64,000 nucleotides of DNA from Simmondsia chinensis (Eukaryota; Streptophyta; Magnoliopsida; Caryophyllales; Simmondsiaceae), in contig JAGTTD010000011.1 of the NCBI GenBank assembly GCA_018398585.1, forward strand, positions 10,043,001-10,107,000, in the 5' to 3' direction. The position numbers and the translations under genes are program-made. Below, piece by piece: positions 33,601 to 44,146 of this stretch (position 1 is the first letter of the stretch; the number at the start of each line of letters is the position of its first letter). The notes beneath the pieces are model-generated. The model had not been told where the DNA came from, did no database searches, and saw nothing but the letters and a program-made list of their open reading frames with translations.

Positions 33601-34676
33601 CTACCACTCCTTAAACAAGTCTCGTTTCTCCTTAATCCTCTGTTGGACTTCCTCGCCCCACCACCAGGACTCTCTGTTGATAGTTGCCCCCCCTTTTGAC
33701 TCTCCTAGGACTTCGCGTGCCAGTCCCTTCATCTTTTGGGCCATTTCGTTCCACATTCGGTTTGTATCTCCCTCCCCATCCCAATCGAGCTCCAAATCCG
33801 CTCTTTCCTTGTAAGCTCTATATTTTTCTCCCTTCAAATCCCTCCATCGGGTATGTGTCTGAACGTATTTCCTGCTTCTTCTGGCCCTCTTCTTAACCTT
33901 TACATCCGCGCACACCACCCGATGTTGTTTGGACAGGTCCTCTCCTCGGATGACCTTGTAGTCCCTGCATTCTCTTTGCACCCTTTTCCTCAGTAGTATG
34001 TAATCAATCTGAGTCTTCGCCCCTCTGCTTTGATACGTGATGAGATGCTCGTCACGCTTTTTGAAGACGGTGTTCGAAATTGTTAGCTCATAGGTGACCA
34101 CAAAGTTTAGAAGGGATTTCCCCTCTGCGTTCCTAGTTCCAAATCCAAATCCCCCATGGTGTGGCGCGTATCCATCCTCTGTCACACCAACATGCCCATT
34201 GAAATCCCCGCCAATCACCACTTGTTCGGCTTGTGGTATGATTTGCATCATTTTGTCTAAGTCCTCCCAAAATGTAGCCTTCTTATCCTTTGGTAGTCCC
34301 GTCTGTGGTGCATAGGCACTGATGACGTTCCATACCTCCCATCTAGTATCATTTTGATGCCTATGATCCTATCCCTAGTCCTTGACACTTCGACTACTTT
34401 ATCCCTAAGACTGTTATCGAAGATAATGCCCACTCCATTCCTCTCTCTGGTTTTGCCCAAATACCACAATTTATATCCTTGCACATCCCTTGCCTTTGTG
34501 CCCACCCATTTAGTCTCCTGCAGGCAAAGGATGTTGATCCTTCTTTTCATCATCATTTGGACCACCTCATTGTTCTTCTGTGACAATGTCCCGATATTTA
34601 ATGTCCCTATTCTTAGGTTTCCCTCCCTCTTTGGCTTCTCTCTCCTCCTCCCCACCCCCTGTATAGATGGCCTCAC
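33601..34676 (-). pseudogene. LINE apurinic-like endonuclease domain, broken
   Basis: 34257-34676 carries the endonuclease start (LRIGTLNIGTLSQKNNEVV, INILCLQETKWVG, NGVGIIFDN, RDRIIGIKM). After a frameshift near 34255 it continues at 33601-34251 (VIGGDFNGHVG, HGGFGFGTRNAEG, LLNFVVTYELTISNTVFKKR, TYQSRGAKTQIDYILLRKR), containing the Glu and GDFNGHVG/IDYIL catalytic motifs of the family. Role: nicks target DNA to prime reverse transcription. Confidence 0.88.
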
Positions 34677-34721
34677 ATTCTAAGTTCCATATCTAGTATC
34701 GTTCATGCACCGTTGTCCCTA

Positions 34722-34752
34722 TAAATATGTCCACTATAAATATGTCCACTAT
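34722..34752. repeat. 15-bp tandem duplication at LINE 5' end
   Basis: tataaatatgtccac occurs twice in a row at the 5' boundary of the LINE. Confidence 0.8.
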
Positions 34753-34770
34753 CGAGACGAAAAGAAAATA

Positions 34771-35412
34771 ACTGTTTATCTTCAAGCCCCTGAGTCCTTT
34801 TATGTCTCAAGCTTCATCAGTGGATTAAAGCCTAAAATCAAGCATCTTGTGAAGGCTGTTGGTCCTACTTCTTTATCCAAAGCTTATGAAAAGGCTAAGT
34901 TGTTTGAGGTCACGGTTCTAGCAACCAATGATGGGCCAATGCACAAAGGAGAAAGTTCCCAACAACATCAGAAAAGACTAGATGAGCCCAAAGTGACCCG
35001 TACTTTTGAGAAGAAGCCTCAAAGGCTTTGTTTTAAGTGTAATCAGCCATATGAATTTGGTCATAAGTGTAATCCTAAATTCCTCACGGCAGTTAGAGGA
35101 GTTGGTGTTGAAGGACAATCTGAAAATGATGAGTCAGATACTGATATTGATGGTTTTGATCAGGAAGCTTGCATCGAAGATGAAGTGGAGATTTCCTTGA
35201 AGGGTTTGACAGGGCAAGGAGTTCATAACACACTCAGGGTCAAGGGAAAGGCGGGCAAGAGGTCTATTGTCATCTTGATCGACAGTGGAAGCACCCATAG
35301 TTTCATTGATCCGAAAGCGGTGAAGAAAGTGGGCCATAATGTGATCAAGACCCGTCTTCTAGCTGTGACAGTTGCTAATGGAAATTCAATTCTGACTCAG
35401 GCTAAATGCTAA
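34771..35412 (+). pseudogene. B gag (second part), knuckle and protease start
   Basis: Continues gag with SFYVSSFISGLKPKIK and KAYEKAKLFEVTVLA, then the knuckle CFKCNQPYEFGHKC (about 35028-35069), an acidic linker and the protease VILIDSGSTHSFIDPK (about 35270-35317) with intact DSG. The frame is open from the LINE boundary to 35412, where a TAA stops it. Confidence 0.85.
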
Positions 35413-35690
35413 GGATTTAATTGGACTATGCATGACTACAAGTTCGAGTTTGATTTCAGAGGCTTGCCTTTGGGGGTTTGCGATATAGTTCTTAGAGTTG
35501 ATTGGATAAGCTCTTTCAACCCGGTGCCTTTCGATTATGCTAAGCAAACGGTATCCCTTGAAAGATAAGGATCAAGGATTACTTTGCAGGGTATGGAAGA
35601 TCACGCTCAGTTACAGTTGATTAGGGGAAGGAGCCACAGTCTCAAAGAGACCATTCCCTAGCCTCCATTCTTGAGGACAAGAATGTTTTC
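35413..35690 (+). pseudogene. B protease C-terminal half
   Basis: In the same frame after the stop: FEFDFRGLPLGVCDIVLRVD, then LQGMEDHAQLQLI, the segment that precedes RT in C. Here it runs into SLKETI, a stop, and the polypurine tract. RT, RNase H, IN and chromodomain are cleanly absent. Confidence 0.75.
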
Positions 35691-35703
35691 AAGGGAAAGG
35701 GAA
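35685..35703 (+). promoter_or_regulatory. B polypurine tract
   Basis: caagggaaagggaa directly precedes the LTR start tgttatgacc. The upstream attcttgaggacaagaatg is almost the same as in D (complement of 48429-48465). Confidence 0.8.
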
Positions 35704-36230
35704 TGTTATGACCCGGGAATCCAAGGCTTAAGTTTGTGGTGGCTGTGTTGCTGATTAGGCTACTGCTGCTGCATTGTGGTTGCTGTGGCCCTGCTGCGGG
35801 TAACTGCTGTTGGTTGCTTCCTTGGTGCTGCTAGATGATGTCGTTTAGCTTAGGAAAGATGTATTAGTATTAGCTAAGCATTGAGTTGTAATAAGTTGAT
35901 GTATTGTTCAGTTCTGTTTGGTTGTAGCTTGGCGCCTAATTGGCTTATGTTGGTTAGATATTTTATTTGCTTTAGATATTTTCCCTCAGTGAGTCAGTTA
36001 GTAGTTGATTTGTCTAGGTTCATTGTTGTTAGTTGCCTATAAGTAGTTGTTGTCCAAGTGTAATAAGATCATTGAAGGAAATACAAAAATATCTCAATTT
36101 GAGATCAATCTCTCTCTCTCATCTGACTTTCTCTAATTTCTCATCTCAATTAACTTCTCTTCTCACCTAAACTCTCATCTATCTTCATCAATCTTAGGTT
36201 ATGACTTGAGATTCAATCCCGAGCATAACA
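35704..36230 (+). repeat. B 3' LTR
   Basis: 527 bp, tgttatgacccgggaatcca ... gagcataaca. A TATA-like tataagtag at about 36038-36046 is followed by a CT-rich 3' half. The 5-bp gattg that follows would be the target duplication, but its left partner is lost. Confidence 0.8.
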
Positions 36231-37767
36231 GATTGATTATTGAGTGAGTACTGAAATTGGTAGCTTCAGCACTATTTGAAAGACCGAAATTTGTAGTTTT
36301 AGATATAAAACGAAGCAAAATGGAAAAGAACAAAATTTTTTACTGATTTTTTGGAAGGTGTGCTGATTTTTAGGAGATTTTTATGATTTAATAAGATCTA
36401 AGGCATCCGATTTCACCTAGTTGCATCAATACGCCTTTCTATTATCGTTATTCAATTTCTTATTACGTGTTGATGGTTGAAAACCCTAACTTACTAAATA
36501 TTATCTCTCGAGCAACATTTAGCATGCTCTTTTACATATTAACTCATCAATCTCTTGCATAAATTTAAAGTAAGAAAAGAGTTATGAAGATCCATGGTTT
36601 TCACTTAAGACCACACAAATCGCTTTAATCTATCTCTAGCATTTGCTCAATTTGTGATGTTTATCACTTCCGCATTCATCATAAATCTCCTTTCGAACTC
36701 CTTATGAATTATTATGGGCTTTAAATGGTGATGAAGCATTCAAAAGTCATGAAGAACAATGATAAACACTCCAACAATGCAATAAACAAAACACTGAATA
36801 CGTTGAATTAGAAAAGAGTGTATATTGCAGCTTAGGCTGCATCGTAGCCTAGGAAAATACCAAATTAGTTCATTGTAGATGTAGTCTAAAGAAAAACTAA
36901 AAGAATATCCATGAACTTTAAAGAAGAAAGGGACAGAAATAACTTTAAAATGCAAAATTACAAACCAAACTTCTTCTTCCTCTCGGTTTTCCTCCATTTT
37001 TCTCTACTTTCTATTTGGTTTTCTTGCTGGATGAGATGCTGAAAGACCCCCCACGCATCCTTATTTATAGTACATAAGGTTGGAATTAAAAAAATAAAAA
37101 ATATTGGAAGCTCAAAGCTCATTGCACCTCCTTGCTGCCATTGCTGTCCATTTCTGCCGATTTTAATGAACTTGCTATTTTCTTCAATTTGTTTTCAGCT
37201 TTGGCCACCCAAAATCAGTCTTGACATCATCTTGGATATGTTAATGTATTTTTTAATCCATCCTTGTGCTTGATTTGTTCATTTTTCCACCCAAAATTTT
37301 AAGGTGAAATGAATTGTGCAAGCTTGTTGTTCATTCTCTGCAACTGCCGTTCTTGCTTGTTTTTCTTCATTTTTTTTTCTGCTTTGGCCGCCCAAAATTA
37401 AGCCTTGACATCATCTTGGACATGTTAATGTATTTTTTAATCCATCCTTGCTCTCGATTTGTGCATTTTGTGGCCCATTTTTGCGAGCTGAAATAAATCG
37501 TGCATGAACTTCTTGTGCTCATGCTTTAACCATTTAGTTTGATGTATTTAGCCCATTTTGTGTTTTTGTTTGATGTATATTGCATTCACTTATTGATGTT
37601 GATGATATAACCTAAGCAAGATTTAGCATAAAATAAGTGTTTTTGCAAAGAAATAGCAATAGAAGGAAAAATGAGCAAAAACGTGCAATAGCGACAAAAT
37701 TTGAGGTAAAATGGTTAGAAAATGAACCAAAATGATATGAATAATTATATAATAATTAGACTTATCA
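36231..37767 (-). repeat. X3 3' LTR (end truncated by B)
   Basis: Begins in the middle of the LTR (gattgattattgagtgagta) and runs to gacttatca. TATA complement at about 37060-37068 (tatttatag). Two subrepeats with ccatccttg start near 37258 and 37441. Confidence 0.75.
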
Positions 37768-38110
37768 GAATACCTCCAAACTTCAATCTGCTCGTCCTTA
37801 AGCATGGCTAAACATTAAAGCACTAGATCTCATGCTTTTTAAGAATTTATCATAATTCAAAGTAAGACTACTTCGATTAGAAAGGAATGACTGAGACTCG
37901 AAGTCTAAGGTTTTAAAGGCTAAACAATCTTTTCTAACGAAAAAAACCCATCAATCACCTAGGTAACCGAATTCAACAGTTGGCAAAGCAAATTAAGTTT
38001 ATCTGTTCTTACTAATCTCAAGATATTCAAACCGAATACATGACAAAAATCATGCCATTCATAACAAGGTTTCTCAAGTATGCCCGAGACCAAAAATTAT
38101 TCACAAATTT

Positions 38111-38113
<3 letters not shown>

Positions 38114-38142
<29 letters not shown>

Positions 38143-38157
38143 TTTTTTTTTTTTTTA
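38114..38157. repeat. (CTT)n/poly(T) tract
   Basis: ttcttcttcttc followed by about 22 T residues. In minus-strand sense this is the A-rich tail of the SINE. Confidence 0.8.
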
Positions 38158-38490
38158 ATGAATGAGAGACTAATCTACCTAGTCAAATCCGGTCCATCAA
38201 TATATCTTCAGTGAGAATCAAACTCCTAACTCCTGGCCGATGACCGCATGGGTAAGAGAAGCCACCACTGAGATGCTTTCAGTATGACTGCGTGAGTATA
38301 TCTTCAGAGAGAATCAAACTCCTAAAACATAGGCGATGACAGCATAGGTAAGACAGGTCACCACCGAGACGCCCTCATTATGATTTCACGAGTATATCTT
38401 TAGCGAGAATCGAACTCCTGACCTCTGGGCGATGACCACATGGGTAAGAGACGCCACCACTGAGACGCCTTCATGATGGGCAGTACATAT
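38158..38490 (-). mobile_element. tRNA-like SINE with triplicated head
   Basis: Three tandem heads of about 95 bp (38198-38292, 38293-38389, 38390-38490), each with the tRNA-like agtatatctt(t/c)ag, cgagaatc(g/a)aactcct and gcgatgac motifs on the plus strand. X2 has one and X1 two at this position. The outermost head (third) keeps the best B-box-like gagaatcgaactcct. Confidence 0.6.
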
Positions 38491-38851
38491 CTTGAAATGT
38501 TTATGTAGGATAGCGGTGCTACAGATGATTTCCTCATTTTCTCTATCTTTTTTCTTTTTTTTTTTCATATTTTCTTAGACTTAGGCATAACTCTTCAAAG
38601 TCTATTATGAAAATGATAATCTTAATGCAATCTATTCAAATTTGAGCATTTTTTAATCAGAAAGAAAGGTAAAACAGCCATGTTAACTAGTGAACACAAA
38701 TACCACAGTTTCATTAAGATAGTGCCTTAGAATAGATCATGTTTTGCAATTAGAACATAAAAACAATTGATTCTCGGGTTATTCAAATCTAATTAAAGTA
38801 AACAAGCTAAAAAGAGTAGAAAATGTTCCTACAAAGTATGATGATAAGATC

Positions 38852-38906
<55 letters not shown>
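38852..38906. repeat. (TA)n microsatellite
   Basis: About 27 TA units after gatctcca. Same position as in X1 (6737-6762). Confidence 0.9.
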
Positions 38907-38908
<2 letters not shown>

Positions 38909-39424
38909 TTTTAAATTGATTCAAAATATGCAAGAAAAATTTGAAAGACTACTGATTTAAACTATTGAAAATGGAAAATCTTTTTGTTAGCCGACACTAT
39001 CTACATCCCCATATAAAGGCTCCGAACTCTAGAAGGCACTAAAGCCGACTCTAAAAGATAAAATAGGACTAGACAAGAGAACTTTTCGAAAAAATTTTGT
39101 TCAAAATTTTAAAAATGTGACAAAATATCTCTCCCACCCCCAAACTTACAGTTGACATTGTCCTCAATGTTAATGAAAATATAAAAAAAAAAAAAAAAAC
39201 AAAGCAGTAAGTGAGTGATACTTCCCAGGTTTGAGGATTTCTTTTCGATGGTGAATGTTGTCATCAAGTTGACACCCAAACTTGTTTTGAAAACCTGCAT
39301 TGAACAAAATATACAGAAATATTAGAAAATAATAAAAATGATAGGAAACTAAGATAAAAATGTAAGGAAAGAAACACTGGGATTGCCTCCGAAGAAGCGC
39401 TTAAGTTATAGTCATTAGCTCGAC

Positions 39425-40580
39425 TGCTTGAGTGGATCATTCGACATTGTTGATATGAATGGAGGTCTTCTGCGGCTCTAGCTCTCCATCTATATAGGGT
39501 TTCAGCCTTTGACCATTAACTTTGAATGTGCGCTTCTTCTCATCTTGAATCTCGACTGTGCCATATGGAAAGACACGTGTTATAATGAAGGGTCCTGACC
39601 ATCTGGAGCATAATTTCCCTAGGAAAAGTAGTAATCGGGAGTTAAAAAGTAAAACTTTTTGGCCGACTATGAATTCTCTGTTCAGAAAGGGCTAGTCATG
39701 CCATCTTTTGGTTCGATCCTTGTAAATTTGAGCATTTTCATAGGCTTCGTTCCTGAACTCATCTATTTCATGGATTTGCAATAACCTCTTCTCTCCCGCA
39801 ATTTCTAAGTTAAAATTCAAGGTATTTATGGCCCAATATACTTTATGCTCCAATTCTACTGGTAAATGACATGCCTTGCCATAAACCAGCCGATATGGAG
39901 ACATTCCAATTAGTGTTTTGAATGCTGTTCTATATGCCCAAAGTGTATCATCTAACTTTTTCGGCCAATCTTTTCTAGAAGCACTAACAGTCTTTTCAAG
40001 AATAGTTTTCAATTCTCGATTTGAAATTTCCACTTGAATGCTTGTTTGAAGATGGTATGAGGCACCTACATGGTGTGTGACTCCATGTTTACTCAATAAA
40101 GCTTTGAGTTGATGGTCATGAAAGTGTTTTCTGCCATCACTTATAATTGCTCTAGGAGTTCCAAATCGAGAAAAGTTGTTCTTTTTTACAAAATTTACCA
40201 TAACTCTGGCATCATTGGTCCGAAAAGCAGTTGCTTCAACCCAATTTGATACATAATCTACAGCAACCAAAATAAATCTATTAGAAAATGATGATGGAAA
40301 AGGACCCATAAAATCAATCCCCCAAACTTCAAATAATTCAACAACTAAAATGTTGTTTAGGAGCATTTCATGTCTCTTGGAAATATTTCCCATTCTTTGA
40401 CATCGATCACATGTACTAACAAATTTAAAAGCTTCTTTAAAAAGTGAAGGCCAATAAAATCCTGATTGTAAAAACTTAGCTGCAATCCTTGTTCCACCAT
40501 AGCGACCACCAGTTTTCAAGGAATGGCAATGACGCAGAATGTCTTCCATTTCTTCTTCAGGTACACACCTCTTGATGATT
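39425..40580 (-). pseudogene. X3 integrase
   Basis: The 285-codon frame 39692-40549 is open. An N-terminal zinc-binding part ([13 protein letters not shown] ... [11 protein letters not shown] ... CDRCQRMG) is followed by the catalytic core with [18 protein letters not shown] and QVEISNREL, so all three DDE residues are present. Then come [20 protein letters not shown] and [12 protein letters not shown], typical of Athila. After RWHD a TAG interrupts the C-terminus, which continues in frame to about 39425 (RWSGPFIITRVFPYGTVEIQ, FKVNGQRLKPYI). Role: strand transfer of element cDNA. Confidence 0.88.
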
Positions 40581-40681
40581 TGGTTCGTACAATGCTTATA
40601 TAAGAATGGTTCTTCCCAAAAAAAGTGCTTTCAATCCGGGAAGAACTTCTTCTGTTGATATTTCATGTCCTTGGGCAGTTC

Positions 40682-41389
40682 CTATGCAACCAAATAATTA
40701 ACAATGCCAGCGTACCATGGATAACTAGGATTTTCGCTTACTATCATAAGACTTTCATCCGGGAATTTTTCATTGATAGAGGGACTTTTGTCCTCTTGTT
40801 TGAGGTGTGATAAATGATCCGCCACAACATTCTCTGTTCCTTTTTTGTCCCAGATTTCTAAATCAAATTCCCGAAGCAACAAAATCCATCTTATCAGCCT
40901 TGGTTTTGCATCCTGTTTTGCAAAGAGATATTTTAGAGCCGAGTGATCAGTATCAACAATTACCTTTGAATTTAGCAAGTACGAACGAAAATTTTCAAAT
41001 GCAAAAACAACAGCTAGTAATTCCATCTCGGTGGTAGCATAGTTAACCTGTGCGTCCATTAAAGTCTTATTGGCGTAGTAAATTACACGAAAATTTTTGC
41101 TCAATCTTTGCCTAAGCATGGCCCCTACTGCACAGTCACTAGCATCGCACATAAGTTCGAAGTGCAAGGTCCAATCGGGAGCTATGATTATTGGTGGTGA
41201 CACTAATTTTTCTTTCAAAGTTTCAAAAGCGTGCATACAGTCACTATCAAAGTTAAAAGGGACATCTTTCGTCAATAAATTGCAGAGAGGCTTAGTGATT
41301 TTAGAAAAGTCCTTAATAAACCATCTATAGAAGCCTGCATGACCCAAGAAACTTCGAATGCCCTTAACATTAGTTGCGGCAGTAATCAC
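40682..41389 (-). pseudogene. X3 RT connection and RNase H
   Basis: A 235-codon open frame: [20 protein letters not shown], then RNase H with [34 protein letters not shown] and VVADHLSHL, so the Asp-Glu-Asp set is intact. It ends with TAA and a gap of about 100 bp of shifted frame before IN. Role: removes the RNA template during reverse transcription. Confidence 0.88.
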
Positions 41390-41698
41390 TCTATCACTTC
41401 TGTTTTCACTCTATCAACCTCAATTCCCTTTTTCGAAATCATAGGCCCTAACACAATCCCTTCTTATACCATGAAATGTCATTTCTCCCAATTCAAATCA
41501 AGATTAGTGTCAGTGCATCTTTGTAAGAGCTTAGAGACGTTAGCTAGACAACCATAAACGAGGCACCAAAGACTGAAAAATCATCCATAAATACCTCTAT
41601 GAAATTTTCCACCGTGTCACTTAAGATTGCCATCATACACCGTTGAAATGTGGCAGGAGCATTGCATAATCCAAAATGCATTCTCCTATAGGCAAAGG
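41390..41698 (-). pseudogene. X3 reverse transcriptase, C-terminal half
   Basis: Contains LCNAPATFQRCMMAILSD and VENFIEVFMDDFSVFG with an intact MDD (about 41578-41590). The frame shifts around 41400-41530. It is cut at 41698 by insertion of chromovirus C; the N-terminal half is at 58592-58860. Confidence 0.85.
41694..41698. repeat. C target-site duplication, left
   Basis: aaagg, against acagg at 58592-58596: four of five match. Removing C and one copy brings the two halves of the X3 RT into line. Confidence 0.75.
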
Positions 41699-42068
41699 TG
41701 TTAAGCTTCAATTTGAGAAATTGAAGTTAAATTGTGAAGAGAGAGTTTAGGTGCGAAGAGAAGTGAGGTCAGATGAGAGTTAGAGAAGAGATGAGAAGAG
41801 AGAAAAATATCTCAAGAATGAAGTAAATTTCTTATTGAATGAACAAGACTTACAAGGATTGATCCTCTTATAGGAGAATCTAGATACATTTACTCAAAAT
41901 ATCTCAAACTAAGCTTAAACCACCAAAACTAACAACCTACCAGCTAAAACTGAATTTGGTGCCAAAAGGGAACAACTAACATCTGGACTAGGCAATATTT
42001 TAATGCAATACAAGACTCCCACAAAACAATCCATGGCTTACAAGACTCATAACAGGAAAATCATAACA
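41699..42068 (-). repeat. C 3' LTR
   Basis: tgttaagcttcaatttgaga ... ggaaaatcataaca. The TATA box complement lies around 41871-41878 (cttatagg). Partner at 58220-58591. Confidence 0.88.
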
Positions 42069-42596
42069 ATCCCCTCCACTTAAGAAGCTTCTTGACCTCG
42101 AGAAAAAACATTTGGAAATTAATTCTTCAAGAATGCCAAATCTTCCCAAGTAACAAAATCAAGGCCTAAATTTTTCCACTGAACTAACACTTCATTAATC
42201 CTCCTACAGCCTGCCTTGATCTCCCTGGAACCACAAACAGCAGTAGGCTACAGCACCAAAGCTCCATTGGATCCAACTTCTGGGGTAGACCTTGAGCTCT
42301 TACATCCTTTCTTGACCTGTTTCTTAAGCAATGAAACATGAAAAACTGGACGAATTTATGCATTAGGTGGTAGCTCAAGCCTATAAGCCACTTTGCCAAT
42401 CTTCTCAAGGATCTGGTATGGACCAAAGAATCGAGCACTTAGCTTGACATTGCTCCTGACAGCCACGGTAGACTATTTATAGGGTTATAATTTGAGGTAA
42501 ACCATATCACCCACTTCATAATTCTTGTCCACGCGCTTCTGTCTACATACATTTTCATCCTTGCCTGAGCTTGCTGCGGTTGATCTTTGAGCATAT
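42069..42596 (-). pseudogene. C integrase C-terminus and chromodomain
   Basis: Minus strand from 42596: QARMKMYVDRSA, then a DMVYLKL-type strand, [41 protein letters not shown], a Gly/Ser linker and the chromodomain core INEVLVQWKN and VTWEDLAFLK. Several stops (for example near 42480 and 42340). The polypurine tract gtggagggga lies at about 42069-42080. Confidence 0.8.
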
Positions 42597-42788
42597 TGTC
42601 TACAACCAAAGCTTATTCTACTAATTACAATACCAACACTCTAATACCACTTTCAGCTACACCAAATGATCACAATGCAGCAGAAACTGTAGCCAACAGC
42701 AGCCAACAACAGCTAACAGCAGCAACATAGCAGCAGGACAGCATCACAGCCACCACGGTTCACGCCTCGGATTCTTGGTTCATAACAC
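42597..42788 (-). repeat. Partial D LTR (first part only)
   Basis: Matches 48239-48428 and 52988-53177: aaccaaagcttattctact, a CAG/CAA-rich stretch (cagcagcaa) and ggttcataaca. Only the beginning of the LTR (minus-strand sense) is present. Confidence 0.75.
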
Positions 42789-43427
42789 TAAATTCCTAAG
42801 TCCAAGTCCGGTGAGGCTACTCAATGTCACTCCAAAAGTCCCTAATTGAGTCAAGCGTCCAATTCTCCTTGCAACGGTAAGGAAATCACACAAAGTCCCC
42901 AAGTCTCGTTTGTTTAGTATTTTAATTGGAAAGTTAGTAATGAAGGAAAGAGGATCAAGTAAACACTCTCTCTCACACACACACAGTTTAAAGCGGAAGA
43001 TCAAAGCTACAAAGAAAGTATATATGCGAACATAAAGATGAACACAAATATTTGTGGGTAAAGGGAAAATTACCCATTTTGATGGTGCTTGGCACCTCTT
43101 TATATTGCACAAATGAAACGGTACAATTACATGAAAAGGAATGAAGATAACTAATACAACTCTTCCTAATTCTATGCCTAAAAACCCACCTAAAAATCAG
43201 GAAATGAATAACAACCTCGATAACCGCCTCTAACTACCTTAACCGTCCACCCCTAAACGTCCCTTAAGTGCCACGTCACTTATCCTAGTCAATTACACAC
43301 GTGGATTTGCTTATTTACACGTAGGAAAATACAATAAATACAAGTAAATTAAATACAAGTATTAAACGTACAAAATACATCGTATAAAAAGTACTAAAAA
43401 TCCTACGAACTAAGGCGGTGGGTGACA
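42789..43427 (-). repeat. E LTR (3')
   Basis: ctaaattcctaagtccaagt ... gcggtgggtgaca, with TATA complement ctctttatat at 43096-43105 and a (CA)n tract. Its partner is 53178-53803. This copy has 16 bp (aagtgccacgtcactt-like) that the partner lacks. Confidence 0.8.
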
Positions 43428-43445
43428 CTCTCCCTCACCAAAGCC
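43428..43445 (-). promoter_or_regulatory. E polypurine tract
   Basis: On the minus strand ggctttggtgagggagag ends at the LTR start tgtcacccacc. Confidence 0.75.
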
Positions 43446-43458
43446 ATTGACGTCCTCG

Positions 43459-43947
43459 TCAATGTGAGGCAGACTTGAAGGCTTCAAACTCCTTCTGATA
43501 CTGCCACAAATCGTCTTCTTTTTCCCAACTTGCTTCCACTGCTGGTTGTCCCTTCCAATGCACAAGGTACTCCGTGCACCTAGGCACACCCCTGCGCCTC
43601 ACGGTCCTGTCAGCTAGGATCTGTTCAAGGTCCTTGGCATAAGAGGTTGTCACAGCAGTGGGGGCGCATTGTGTCACGCCCCTGTCCGGTTCTTCCATGT
43701 CTTGATTATACGGCTTCAAGTAGCTCACATGAAAGACCGGATGGATCTTCAACTTGGGTGGCAGCTCCACCCTATAGGACACCTTTCCCACCTTAGAAAT
43801 GATAGGAAAAGGGCCCTTATATCGATGCACAAGCCCCTTATGCACTTTGCGAAGCTCCTTGAGCTGTTGAGGCAACAACTTCACCATGACCATATCCCCA
43901 ATCCTAAACTCTAAGTGCCTTCGCTTAGTGTCTGCCCACTTTTTCAT
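43459..43947 (-). pseudogene. E integrase C-terminus and chromodomain
   Basis: 162 codons, open: KRRHLEFRIGDMVMVKLLPQ, HRYKGPFPIISKVGKVSYRV, PPKLKIHPVFHVSYLKPYNQ, a linker, then the chromodomain ILADRTVRRRGVP ... EYLVHWKGQPAVEASWEKED ... YQKEFEAF. The aromatic residues expected for methyl-lysine recognition are largely kept (Y, W, W). Length and sequence style fit Galadriel-type chromoviruses. It is separated from the IN core by a shifted stretch (43950-44146). Confidence 0.85.
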
Positions 43948-44146
43948 CTTGTGTTGGGCACGGCTTAGGTAGGCCTTGGCAATGTCAAGCCTCTCTTGCC
44001 AATCCTTCGCTGTCTGGAATGCAACTGGGCAGGCACCGTGTACTCGGATGTCACAGCCTGGGGTGTCAAGGGCTGCTGACCTGTGGCCAGCTCAAACAGG
44101 CTATGTCCCGTGCTCTTGCTACGCTGAAGGTTAAAGGAGAACTGGG

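Larger units (their letters stand above)
31441..34755 (-). mobile_element. RTE-clade LINE, nearly full length
   Basis: About 3.3 kb on the minus strand: an endonuclease, a non-LTR reverse transcriptase with FADD, a conserved C-terminal region and a 3' end with ggggtaaggctgcgtacatc and a TTG-rich tail (plus strand caacaacaacaac at 31440-31452). It is inserted in the gag of B, whose reading resumes on the right (gaaaataactgtttatctt). The flanking duplication is imperfect (aaaaatcaac against gaaaataac). At least two frameshifts and several stops make it inactive. Confidence 0.9.
30678..36230 (+). mobile_element. B: gag-PR chromovirus derivative lacking RT and IN
   Basis: gag starts abruptly after Y4, is split by the RTE LINE, and is followed by a knuckle, PR, a polypurine tract and a 527-bp 3' LTR. 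Where R1 and C carry RT, RNase H, IN and chromodomain, B has only about 290 bp. The 5' LTR and primer site are lost. After the LTR comes gattg and the rest of an X-type LTR, so B was inserted in X3. Confidence 0.8.
37768..39424 (-). other. X3 polypurine tract and 3' untranslated region
   Basis: Minus-strand aagtttggaggtattc beside the LTR (37768-37783), then sequence shared with X1 and X2, a SINE with three heads and the (TA)n tract, to the end of the IN C-terminus. No gene. Confidence 0.65.

Noticed and set aside
33684..34683. Plus-strand frames opposite the LINE endonuclease
   Set aside because: Shadows of the minus-strand endonuclease, which has clear catalytic motifs.
38198..38490. Regularly spaced repeats that could be taken for a CRISPR array
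   Set aside because: The units are contiguous copies of about 95 bp without unique spacers, carry tRNA-like boxes, and occur at the same place in three elements of a plant genome. They are SINE heads.
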